The notes under the pieces: generated by a model
The model's database searches: none
Seen by the model: the letters and a program-made list of their open reading frames with translations, nothing else
Told to the model about the DNA's origin: nothing
Program-made: the position numbers and the translations under genes
Source: Lantana camara
Lineage: Eukaryota; Streptophyta; Magnoliopsida; Lamiales; Verbenaceae
NCBI GenBank assembly: GCA_037501455.1
Contig: CM074863.1
Span: 7,312,001 to 7,376,000 of the forward strand
Direction of reading: 5' to 3'
DNA length: 64,000 nt
Shown here: positions 1-10,913 of the stretch, one piece after another
Layout: each line of letters opens with the position of its first letter
Numbering within the stretch: the stretch's first letter is position 1

Positions 1-2065
1 CAGAACATTGATGCACTGCTGCTTGAGTTTCTATCACCTGTAAAATTGTTTCATAATTAGAAATATCTAGCATATCCTAAGACAAGGGTTAATTACATAC
101 ATTGACATATAACTTTCCTTGAGGTTTGAGAAATGACAAAAACTTCCCGTGTCATATTTTAGGATTTGGCCCAATACGCGCTATTATAGCCATAAATTTA
201 AAGTCAAATATTGACAAGTGCGTGCCAAGGGCAGAATAGGGTACTCATAAAAAAATAGAGATCAAATCATCTAAACGGAAGGATCCAAGGATGTTGCTGA
301 AATGTTGTCGCCTTCCACATTTTTGGTACTGTTTTGATCAACTTATGTTACTGGTGTAGATGGTGAATGCTAGTGAACGACTATCATTTACTAACACTAT
401 GTTCGGTTCTAGGGATCCTGAGAAAACAGAATACTAACAAAAAGAAAAGGAAAGGAAAGGAAAACCAAAATCCTGGAACCAAACATATTGCAAGGAAAAT
501 GTATGTGAAGGCATTGGGTAATTAGTTTGTATTTCATCCAAGCCTAAACCCACAATTACGTGATCTATGTTTCTCACTTGTGCCATAAAAAATCTGATAC
601 ATACCTCTTTAATCCTTTGCTTAAGGTAGGAATAGCTCTCACGACTCAAGTACCGGAAAGTCCCACCAAATTCAACAGTTTCAGAAATCACATTTAATGC
701 ATCACCACCTCGCACATATCCAATTGAGATTACCTAGTATCATTGCACATTAAAAAAAAACAATAATAAACAAAGAACACAAATTTTGATAACAAAAACT
801 GTACCCTGGCCTCTAGCGGATCAGTTTCTCGTGAAACAATATGTTGGAGTGCAATGACAGCCATAGAAAGAGCAAGAATAGGATCTGTAGTTGTATGCGG
901 GCTCGCTGCATGCCCACCTTTTCCTTTAATTATTACGGAAAACCTCCCAGATCCAGCGAGCATTGGACCAGGTTTGGCACTTACAGTACCAGTTGGTATT
1001 AGAGGGTCAACATGTAATCCAAAAATGGCTTTAACTCCATCCAGTGCTCCTTCTTTTATCATATAATACGCACCGCCTTTACCTTCTTCCGCAGGTTGGA
1101 ACACAAGTTTAACAGTGCCCTTACAATTAATAACGAAGTATTAGAAAATCCAGATCACACGAAATAAAAACACCATAACTTTTTCTTAGTGTAAAAGATT
1201 ATATTTTTACCTTCAATTTTCCACGGTTGTTCTGTAATAATTTGGCTGCTCCAAGCAACATTGTGACATGAGCATCGTGGCCGCAAGCGTGCATTTTGCC
1301 ATCAATTTTGCTCTTATGCTCCCATTCGATTAATTCCTGTATAGGAAAGTTAGGTGCATTAGTATATTGTACCATTCAGGTATTTCAGAGAACACATAAA
1401 CCTCATAAACCTTTCAAATAAGATTAATGCAGACAGGGACGACTCCATTTTCTAAAACAGAGTTTCAAATGACAAGCGAAACAGATTAATCAGATTAGAT
1501 TCACTAAATTAAACATGACAAGCGAAACCAATCTACGTAATTTCCAAAACAGGTTTAGCTACTGATGGTTTTATGATTGACTTCATAGAGGACAGTGATT
1601 GAGAGTATGAGACATAATCTAGCTCCCAAAAGAGTTCCAGCTATAGCCCTGAAAGATACCAAATAGCTCAATTAACAATTGCTTAGAACAAAAGAGTGCA
1701 AAGATAACCTGAATTGGTAGGGCATCCATGTCTGCTCTAAGAGCGAACCAGGGTTGAACACCAGAGCCAATAGTGGCCACCACTCCCGTTTCAGCAACAG
1801 GCCACTCATACTCAATACCCAGTGAGTCAAGCTCACTTCTAATGAGTTGACTCGTTTTCTTCTCTTGAAATGCCAATTCCGGGTACTCATGGAGTCTCCT
1901 ACGAACCCTTTTCAACCAGTCCATGAACTCTGCATCCCTCGCCGATTCCAACAGCTCCCGATTCAGTGACTCGGTTGTCAGAGCCCATAAGCCATTGTAG
2001 GGCGACGAGCAAGCTGAAAGAAGGGCCAAAACAGAGACGCAAAACAATGGGACGAAACGCTCCAT
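1..2065 (-). CDS. IAA-amino acid hydrolase ILR1-like (M20 peptidase), 3' end beyond window
   Basis: Amidohydrolase of the plant ILR1/ILL family, which releases active auxin (or jasmonate) from amino-acid conjugates, probably in the ER. Exons on the minus strand: 2065-1709, 1336-1211, 1119-805, 733-605 and 37-1 (continues past the left edge). All junctions are GT-AG and phase 0. The start at 2065 gives a hydrophobic signal peptide ([17 protein letters not shown]); an earlier in-frame ATG lacks this. Metal-site motifs are visible: HACGHDAH in exon 2, then the EEG pair and GLHVDP in exon 3, followed by the HAASPH dimerisation-region motif. No frameshift is seen, unlike the neighbouring copy at 6611-10362. 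The C-terminus, and so any ER-retention signal, is outside the window. Family assignment is secure; the exact substrate is not. Confidence 0.9.
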
Positions 2066-3343
2066 CTCCAGAAGAAGAAGAAGAATTGTCTCTTTGAATC
2101 TCTCAAGGTTAAGGGTTATTGTTTCTTGTATTATACGAGAGCAATATTTTATGGTGATGAGGGAGCAGATGAGTGCATCTAATCGCAAGAACTCTTCTTT
2201 TCTTGGATCATTCTGCAAGATTCTTTATTATTAAATTCAATATATGATATTTATTCCACAAAACAATGGATTCGGTTCAAACAATATTAAAAATTGCAAT
2301 TAAATCAAGATGAAAATGAATAAAGATACTTTTTTTTTTTCTTTTTTTTTTTTGAAAATGAATAAAGATACATCAAGTTTGGCAAAAATTATAACTTAAC
2401 AAATGATGAGAATAAATCATACTTATTGACAATTATAGTTTAGTAAATTACATGTGTTTCTTATTATATTAAATAAAATGAAATATAATAATTTAAGCAT
2501 TCCAATTTCCAATAATACACTTGAACAAAGTGTGGTAAATCTACTTTTTTCGCTTAGTTAGTTCGTCTTCAAGATAAAACGTAGGGTTACTAGCTATTTG
2601 AGGTTTTTAAAAATAAATATCGTTTTAAACATTATTTGTACTATTATATTAAACAAACAGATGAAAACTGAGATGTGACTTTGATTTTTTGTACTCTTAT
2701 CTTTTACCTCTCATTTTTGTCAGTACCATATTAATTTTTTTAATAACTTTTTTTATATTTTTTATTATTTTTTCTCTTTCACTAATACGACACTATCAAA
2801 TATAGTTATCATAATTTAGTAATTATCTAATTTTATCAATATAAAAAATTTAATTTTAATAAATGTTAATAGTAATGGATTTTGAAAATCATAAAATTAT
2901 ATGTTAGTGTAGCTACATTGAATGTCATTAACCTCCGTTTATTTTCAATTACTTTTGAGGAGAAAAGAGGGGTTTTCTATATAATAGTGTTTACTTTCCT
3001 TTTTTTTTTTTTTTTAAACCAAGCCCCTCAACGGGAAATATTATTGCAAATCATGAAGAACAAAAAATAATAGAAGAATTAATGCAGACCGAATCCCCAA
3101 TTCCAATAAATATGTGAGCTATTATATTAATATCACATCTAGTAAATGAAAAACAAACCATAATAATAAGATTGAGACTACATGAAAATAGTGTTTACTT
3201 TTCAAAATAGGTTAATTGAATGTTTAAGGTTAAATTAACGTTAAAAAAAAAAAAAGATTAAATTACACGTTTGGAATTACACGTTTGCCCTTAATTTCCA
3301 TTGCATTAGTTCCTTCCATTTGGAATGTCATTAATTAATAAAG
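2066..3343. other. AT-rich spacer upstream of the ILR1-like gene
   Basis: No gene seen. It holds the promoter and leader of the minus-strand hydrolase (a GAA-rich leader lies at 2070-2090) and long A/T runs at 2332-2352 and 2998-3016. Nothing here has coding character. Confidence 0.5.
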
Positions 3344-3690
3344 ATTTTTTTTTTATTTTTGGTCAAGGAGAGCCCAACAGGGGCAAAGAGAAAACAAAAA
3401 ATCAGCTAACAGCATCAGGAGGCAGCTCCCAAACGCAGCAGCGTTCATGGATAGTATGTCCCATACTCCCATCTTAGCGAGCTTGTCCGTCAAAACATTC
3501 TTCTCCAGGTAAATGTGTTTTATCTTCGCTTCCCAAGGCATCCGGAGGAGTCGACGACATTCCATAATAATGTTATTCATCGGATGATCTTCGATATCAT
3601 CACAAGTCATCCACTTCAAAACCGTTTCGGAATCAACTTCAATCTCAATTTGAGGGAACCGTCTTTCCCAAACAAGTTTAATGGCATTCC
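3344..3690 (-). mobile_element. 5'-truncated LINE 3' fragment (RNase H-like end)
   Basis: The minus strand encodes a short RVT_3/RNase H-like tail: an IEVDSETV segment, then a stretch with VLTDKLAKMG, as at the C-terminus of plant non-LTR reverse transcriptases. It ends in a poly-A tail, seen as a T-run at 3344-3360 on the plus strand. Only the last hundred or so residues remain, as expected for 5'-truncated reverse transcription. I could not define a clean target duplication. Confidence 0.6.
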
Positions 3691-4921
3691 ATTATAAATT
3701 TTTCGTTTTTTAATTCGATAGAAACTTTAGACTGGCCTTTCATAATGGATTTTTAATGTACTAAATATCCCTATTTAATATTAACTATAATATTATATTT
3801 TTTAATTTCGAAATATCATTCCAAAGGTTGGTCTTAGTAAAATAAATACAAATAAAATAAGACAACAAAATTAATACAAAAGTATTTAATAGAGGATACT
3901 TGACATTTATAATTATAATGTATTTTTAATTAACAGTTCAACATGAAATTAAATTGGAATGTATTTATTGAACTAAACGCAAGGAAACTCAACAAGGAAA
4001 ATTGATCCTAGAAAAGGAAATATAACAAAAATCACAATTAATGATTTCTCTTGTTAGTATCTCACTCCAGAAATTCCTTATTCAATTTTTTCCTCTCTAT
4101 AGCAGTACATCTCTCTCCTCCAAACACACGTCCCTCTTTTCCAATCAGATTTCATCAGAAATTCCAACGTGAAAACAAATAAAAAGGAAATAGAAAAAAT
4201 CGTCGTTATTACAAGTTCAACATGAATTTCATAGTATATTATTTTCTTTAATTGCATTTAATAAATATCATACGATAGTAAATTAGGGTAGCCTAAAATT
4301 GGCGAGCCCTGTGAAAATTTTAATATTAGTGATCCTATTTTAGTGGAGTAGGGTTAGCCCATGTACAAATTAAAATTACCTATTTACCTTTTAACCAACA
4401 TATTTAAATATAAATATACTTATTTATCAAATTTTTACACTATCTAAACCACAACAATTATTAATACATATTATTTATTACGAGTTCAGCATGAATTACA
4501 TAATCATTTTCCTCAAAAATCTATTTACGTTTTTCCGTAAAACCCAGCAACGAAAAGTCGATCGATATGTTGTATTTTGGTTTAAATCCAAGTTTATATG
4601 CTCTGTTTTCTGGTTAATTTAATGACAGAAAATCTCTTTCTTTTTCTAACATTAAATTAAAAAGGAAAATCCTTGAGCTATTTCGTGATTAAAGAAAGAA
4701 AATCTCTATCGATAGATCAGGGCATATTGAAGAGAAGAAGTAATTTTCATTCAGACTTTTCACGCCGATTGATTCAACTACTTTTCATTTGTCAATTAAT
4801 TAAGTTGTACGAAAAGTAGATAAAATTCATAAAAATTAGATAACTGTTAATGCTACACCTATATAAATATAATGCAAAAAAATTGTCTTTGCATTTCTTC
4901 ATACACAACTCGATTATCATC
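3691..4921. other. SDR upstream spacer with a dispersed repeat
   Basis: AT-rich DNA upstream of the SDR copy. About 4220-4600 recurs in reverse orientation at 34740-35110, and partly again at 35187-35295. The phrase GAGTTCA(A/G)CATGAAT occurs several times. A TATA-like TATAAATATAA lies at about 4861-4871, some 50 bp before the SDR start. Confidence 0.5.
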
Positions 4922-5963
4922 ATGGCAGCCGCAGGTGCTTCACTAATTTCTTCTTTCACCAGAAGGTAACCAAAAACTTAATCTAAACTTAATCCAATGG
5001 GTGCATGGATTCCACTTTTCATATTATAACTCAACTTATTTTAATTTGTTATATTTTGATAAAGACTTGAAGGAAAAATAGCCTTAATAACAGGTGGAGC
5101 AAGCGGCATTGGAGAATGCACTGCCAAACTCTTCTCCAAACATGGAGCCAAAGTTGTCATTGCTGATATTCAAGACGAACGAGGTGATCATGCTGTGATC
5201 GAGTCAATTAGCCCCTCCAATTCAACTTACATCCACTGTGATATCACAAACGAAGATCATGTCAAGAACGCAGTAGATCAGACCGTTTCCATGTATGGAA
5301 AAATTGACATCATGTACGACAATGCGGGGACTACGGATCCCCTCAAGCCCCGGATTGTAGACAATGAAAAAGATGATTTGCAACGCGTTTTGGATGTTAA
5401 TGTAATCGGTGTTTTTCTAGGCATAAAGCACGCGACCCGTGTTATGATTCGAGTCGAAGTGGGAGCATTATCTCGACCCGAGCGTCGGGTCGCTGATGGG
5501 TGGGGTCACACTACATGCTTATACATGCTCCAAGCATGTCGTGGTGGGACTCACAAAGAGTATGGCAGTCGAGTTGGGACAATTTGGTATTAGAGTTAAT
5601 TCTGTGGCGCCCTTTGCAGTGTTAACGCCTTTTGCAAAAAAATTATTAACGATGATCGACGAACAATTTGTGAATACTGCTAATTCCGCGTCAAACCTTA
5701 AAGGTTTAATTCTCTCTCAATATATAATATTATGAGTTTTTTTTTAAAATATTTTTCCTCAATCTAACATATACAAAAGAAATTAATCACTTATATTCTT
5801 TCTAACAGGGACTAGTTTGAAGACTGATGACATTGCCGATGCAGCCCTTTTTCTAGCAAGTGATGAGGCTAGCTTTATAAGCGGACATAATTTGATCGTT
5901 GACGGCGGCTACAACATAACCAATGCTGCAATTAATTTGTTTAAGTATCCTGAATACACCTAA
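4922..5963 (+). pseudogene. Short-chain dehydrogenase/reductase, frameshifted copy
   Basis: Classical NAD-dependent SDR of the plant secoisolariciresinol dehydrogenase/ABA2-like group (SDR110C-like). Exons 4922-4965, 5065-5703 and 5809-5963, with good GT-AG borders. Visible: cofactor loop TGGASGIG, acidic ADIQD after strand 2 (NAD preference), DNAG, the YTCSK catalytic Tyr/Lys, and a normal C-terminal end. Between about 5446 and 5495 the reading frame changes twice, each shift equal to loss of one base: the first part reads in one frame to VMI, SGSIIST (catalytic Ser region) reads in a second, and [16 protein letters not shown] in a third. As written, no full enzyme is made. Sequencing error in this 50-bp stretch is possible. 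Its paralogue at 37601-41012 is uninterrupted. Confidence 0.8.
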
Positions 5964-6610
5964 TCAATGTTGTATGTTTATGTTTGGCTGTTGATAATTT
6001 GAATGTTAATAAATACCAGTAAAACCGCACACTTTATTCGTGTACAAATTGAAAAATATATAAATTATGGAACTTGGGACATAGGAACTTGGAACAAAAG
6101 AAAGGAGTTATATCATGGACAGAATGAAAATTAATATTTAATTTCCTTAATACAGTTTGCAATGTTAATTAAAGAGGTACCACAATCACAATTTTTAATT
6201 ATTTTTTATCAGATTACCCTTCATTTTAAATTATTTATCATTTAAATTTTAAGATTTTGATATTGATAATAAACTAATAAAGTTATCAGAAGTAAGTCAC
6301 ATACAGCTAAAAGAAAAACTAATTCTTAATTACATATCAATGGAAAAACAACATTGAAGAAAGCCAAAGATAAGTAAGCTTATGCAAATCTAAAACCAAA
6401 ACCAAATGCTTTGGGCTGTTTAAGATGAAACGTTGGTGGAATAACTCATTGGATTGAGTGATGAAATTTATACAATTTCTCAGGGAATTCTCATTTATTT
6501 CTTTAAAAAGAGAAACGAAGAAAAATCCAATTACCACAATCCCAATAGAATATATACATTTGATATCCATCATCCTCCATTACACCACTCTCGTTTGCCT
6601 CAAAAGATGT
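5964..6610. other. Spacer between converging SDR copy and ILR1-like copy
   Basis: 3' flanks of two convergent genes. AT-rich, without a supportable gene or repeat. Confidence 0.4.
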
Positions 6611-9366
6611 CTATGCACTTATGGAACTTTGAGCATAAGTATCCAGGTATGCAAGTGCAACTGCCGCATGTAGAGAAGCCCCCACTGGAAGAACATTTTC
6701 ATCAACTACAAATTGAGGCGAGTGCAGTCCTTTTGGGGATTTCATGGACTCGTTTCTCGCTCCGATCATGAAGAAAGCTGCTGGCATTTTCTGCGAGTAA
6801 AAGCTGAAGTCTTCAGCACCCATAGTCCCATGGGAGAGCTGCACGTTTTGCTCCCCGAGTAAGTTTTCTCCAACAATTTTAACATGTTCATACATCGTGA
6901 GATGATTGATGGTTGGTGGATATGGCATCAGTTTATCCTCCATGAAGTCGACTACAGCAGAACATTGATGCACTGATGCTTGAGTTTCTATCACCTGTAA
7001 AATAGTTCTGTAATTAGGCAATATTTGGCATATTGCAAAACAAGGCATAACACTGACATAACTGAGGTTTGGTATGCACAAACTATCCTTGTGGTTTGAG
7101 AAATGACAAAAACTTACGAATTGGCCCAACCATGTTATGATAATCATGAATTAAAATCAAATATTGACCAGTAAGCACCAACAGCCAAATAGGGTATTCA
7201 TAAAGAATTAGAGATCAAATCAAGAAAATGGATGATCCAGACGTAATGTGAACTCTTCGACAGGGGATGTTTCTGTAATTTCAGAAACCAAGGGGAAGAT
7301 TGTTATGCCACACCTCAGAGTATGTTAGTGCAATTATCCTGAAAATGAAATGAATGCGCATGTTGCTGAAATGTTAGTCTTGCACAATATTGGTACTGTT
7401 TTGATCAACTTATGGAACTGGTGTAGGTTGCAGTGAATGCTAGTGAACGACTATGATTCTCTAACACTATGTCTGGTTCTAGGATTACTGAGAAAACAAA
7501 AAACTAACGAAAAGAAAAGAAAAGCAAAGGAAAACCAAAATCCTGGAACCAAGCATGTGGCAAGGAAAATATAAGTTAAGAAATTGGGTAGTTATTTTTT
7601 ATTTCATCCCAGGCGCCCAGCCTAAACCCACAATTACGTGATCTATATTTCTCACTTGTGGCATATAAATCTGTTACATACCTCTTTAATCCTTTGCTTA
7701 AGGTAGGAATAGCTCTCAGTATTCAAGTACCGGAAAGTCCCACTAAATTCCACAGTCTCAGAAATCACATTTAATGCATCACCACCTCGCACATATCCAA
7801 TTGAGATTACCTAGTATCATTGCACATTTATAAAAAATAAAGTAAACAAAGAAACACAAATTTTGTTAACATAAACTGTATGCTTCACAGAGAGAGAGAG
7901 AGAGAGAGACCCTGGCCTCTAGCGGATCAGTTTCCCGTGAAACAAGATGTTGGAGTGCAAGAATAGCCATAGAAAGAGCAAGAATAGGATCTCTAGTTTT
8001 ATGTGGGCTCGCTGCATGTCCACCTTCTCCTTTAATTATTACAGAAAACCTTCCCGATCCAGCAAGCATTGCCCCAGGTTTGGCACTTACAGTACCAGTT
8101 GGCATTAGAGGGTCAACATGTAACCCAAAAATACCTTTAACTCCATCCAAAGCTCCTTCTTTTATCATATAATACGCACCGGCATGACCTTCTTCCCCAG
8201 GTTGGAACACAAGTTTAACAGTGCCCTTAGAATTAATAACCGAGTATTAGGAAATCCATATCACACAAAATAAAAACACCACAAGAACTTTTTTGTTTGA
8301 AAAGATTATATTTTTACCTTCAATTTGTTGCGGTGGTTCTGTAATAACTTGGCTGCTCCAAGCAACATTGTGAGTTGTGACATGAGCATCGTGGCCACAA
8401 GCGTGCATTTTGCCATCAATTTTGCTCTTATGCTCCCATTCGACTAATTCCTATAAATTAAAGGTCAGGCTGCATTATTGTGTGCAAACAAGCAGAATTT
8501 TCATTATTTGAACGAAGATATCTCAATCAATGTATTTTACTGTTTGAAAAGGATAACCCATAACTATTCAGAAACTCAAAAAAAGAAGAACACGTAAAAG
8601 TATACTAGTGTTGGTAGTCTTAAGTATAATGTACCATTCAGGAATTTCAGCGAACATATAAACTTCATAAACCTTTCAAATGAAATTAAGGCAGACAAAG
8701 CCGACTACATTTCCTAAAACAGAGTTTGAATAGAGGATGTTGCATATGGTGTGCATAATTCAGATTAATCAGATTAGATTCACTAAATTAAACATGACAA
8801 CCGAAACAAATTTATAGAAGTTCCAAACTAGGTCTAGCTACTGAAAGCGTTCAAAGTTCAAACTAAAGCCCAGAACGAAACCAAATAGCTCAATTAACAA
8901 CAATTCCTTATATGGAAATCAACATTAAATTCATGGTTGGTTTAGAGCTGTGTATCATTTATTGTACTCATCACTGGAAAAGGAACAAAAGTATCAAATT
9001 GCTCAAAACAAAAGAGTGCAAAGATAACCTGAATGGGTAGGGCATCCATGTCTGCTCTAAGACCGAACCAGGGCTGAGCACCAGAGCCAATAGTGGCCAC
9101 CACCCCCGTTTCAGCAACAGGCCACTCATACTCAATACCCTGTGAGTCAAGCTCACTTCTAATGAGTTGACTCGTTTTCTTCTCTTGAAATGCCAATTCC
9201 GGGTACTCATGGAGTCTCCTACGAACCCTTTTCAACCACTCCATGAACTCTGCATCCCTCGCCGATTCCAACAGCTCCCGATTCAATGACTCGGTCTGCA
9301 GCGCCCATACGCGATTGTAGGGCGACCAGTAAGTCGAAAAAAGGGCCAAAAGAGAGACGCAAAACA

Positions 9367-10334
9367 GGGCATTCGGTCAAAACGGACGTCCAATTTTTTT
9401 GTTTAGTTATGTAACCCCTAGTTTTAAAAGAATTGGGTATATAACCCTTTTCTCAATTTTGTCTAATAAAATAAATATTAAATATAATTATTTTCCACGT
9501 GTACAAATCGAGTGAGCGATTTCAGAAATCGTGCACTCGATTTTTTTCTTTTATTTTCTTTATTTTTTTAAATTATTTTTATTCTTCTTCAATTTTTTTT
9601 TCTTTTTTTCTTTTTTCTTTTATTATTTTTATTCATCTCCTTTGAAGATCGCGTGACTCGATCTTCAACAGAAATCACGCGACTTCATAATTCTATGAAG
9701 TCGCGTGCTCGACTATCGTAATCGCGCAGCGACTTCATAGATTTATGAAGTCGCGTGATTTCTCTTGAAGATCAAGTCACGCGATCTTCAAAGGAAATCA
9801 CGCGACTTCATAGAATTATGAAGTCGCGTGCTCGACTATCATAATCGCGCAACGACTTCATAATTCTATGAAGTCGCGTGATTTATTTTGAAGATCGAGT
9901 CACGTGATTTTCAAAAGAATTCACGTGATTTCATATATCTTCAAGTTCTTGAAGATTGAGACAAAAAAAAAAGAAGAAGAAGAAGAAGAAAAATATTATC
10001 GATAATTTTTGAAATTCATCCAATTAACTTTGTCATGCGTGTACAAGGAGATGAGATTCATCCTGATTCATCGTTGAAGAAGAAAAACTGAATTCATCCC
10101 GGCGAGAGAAGGTAGTTGAATGAGAGAAGAAGAAGAGAAAAAGAGAAGGGGAGAAGAAGAAACGACGAAGAAGAAAAGAAAACTAGGGTTTGATTTGAGT
10201 GAGAGATCTGAATTTGAAAGATATGACGTGATTATTAGCCACGTCAGATAATAGAGATTAAAAAAAAGGGAAAAGAAATTGAGGGTTATATCCCTAAAAT
10301 AAGTCTTGGGCGTCCCTTGGGCACTAATTGTCTC
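9367..10334. mobile_element. Non-autonomous MULE (968 bp) in exon 1 of the ILR1-like copy
   Basis: Flanked by perfect 9-bp direct repeats CGCAAAACA (9358-9366 and 10335-10343), the target-duplication length of Mutator-type elements. The hydrolase reading frame resumes beyond the second copy. Left end begins GGGCATTCGGTCAAAACGG; the right end reverse-complemented begins GAGACAATTAGTGCCCAAGG. Both ends match the termini of the 13.5-kb element at 10566-24102 over tens of bases (TTAGTTATGTAACCCC on the left, GGGTTATATCCCTAAA on the right), so this is a deletion derivative or short relative. It has no coding capacity; the centre is a palindrome cluster. Confidence 0.9.
9640..9935. repeat. Palindrome cluster inside the small MULE
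   Basis: Several long near-perfect palindromes with ends CACGCGACTTCAT and ATGAAGTCGCGTG are arranged in tandem; a block of about 140 bp is repeated. Interspersed are GAAGATC-type inverted pairs and the short AATCGCGCA motif that fills the spacers of the large MULE. Confidence 0.75.
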
Positions 10335-10913
10335 CGCAAAACAATGGGACAAAACGCTCCATCTCCAGAAGAAGAAGAATTGTGCATTTCTTTGAATCTC
10401 ACAAGGGTTATAAGGGTTATTTACTTATTTCTTGTATAATACGAACGAGAGCAATGTGTTTTTGTGATGAGGGAGACAGATGAGTGCATCTAATCGCAAC
10501 AACTCTTCTTTTCGTGGATCATTTTGCAATATTATTTAATATTAAGTTCGATCCATCTTAAACCGGGGGCGTTCGGTTAAAAGGGACCCCAAGTTTTTTT
10601 TAGTTATGTAACCCCTTGTTTCAAAATAATTGATTATATAACCCTTGATTAGTTCTTAATTAATTACTCAGCTTAATTAAATAGTTGTCACGTCAGGATT
10701 TTGCAGACTCTTTTTGGCCCCAAAATTTATACAAAATTAGAATCTGGCCCAAAATCACAGTCATCCAATTCTCTCAATTTCTCTCTCCTTCCTGTATGTG
10801 CGACGAAAACCCTATTTTTCTGATATTTCTTCTCCGATCGAAGTGCTGTCCAGTGTTCGTTTGATTCTTCAAAAACCCTAAGTATCACCCACCACTCTCT
10901 GATTACATGTACA

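Larger units (their letters stand above)
6611..10362 (-). pseudogene. Second ILR1-like hydrolase gene, broken by a MULE and a frameshift
   Basis: Tandem paralogue of the gene at 1-2065 with the same five-exon plan: exon 1 10362-10335 joined to 9366-9029 across an insertion, then 8450-8318, 8225-7911, 7810-7682 and 6994-6611 (stop TAG at 6611-6613). Exon 3 is 315 bp and exon 4 129 bp, as in the first copy. Exon 2 is 133 bp instead of 126 because a 7-bp repeat (AGTTGTG at about 8372-8379) was gained; the shifted frame meets a stop just inside exon 3. A 968-bp MULE (9367-10334) interrupts the signal-peptide codons of exon 1. The last exon shows the normal C-terminal region, including HGTMGAEDFSFY, and ends without HDEL/KDEL. 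Almost certainly non-functional. Confidence 0.9.

Noticed and set aside
10068..10352. 94-residue minus-strand frame with a low-complexity Phe/Ser tract
   Set aside because: It spans the small MULE and the hydrolase exon remnant; it is a chance frame.
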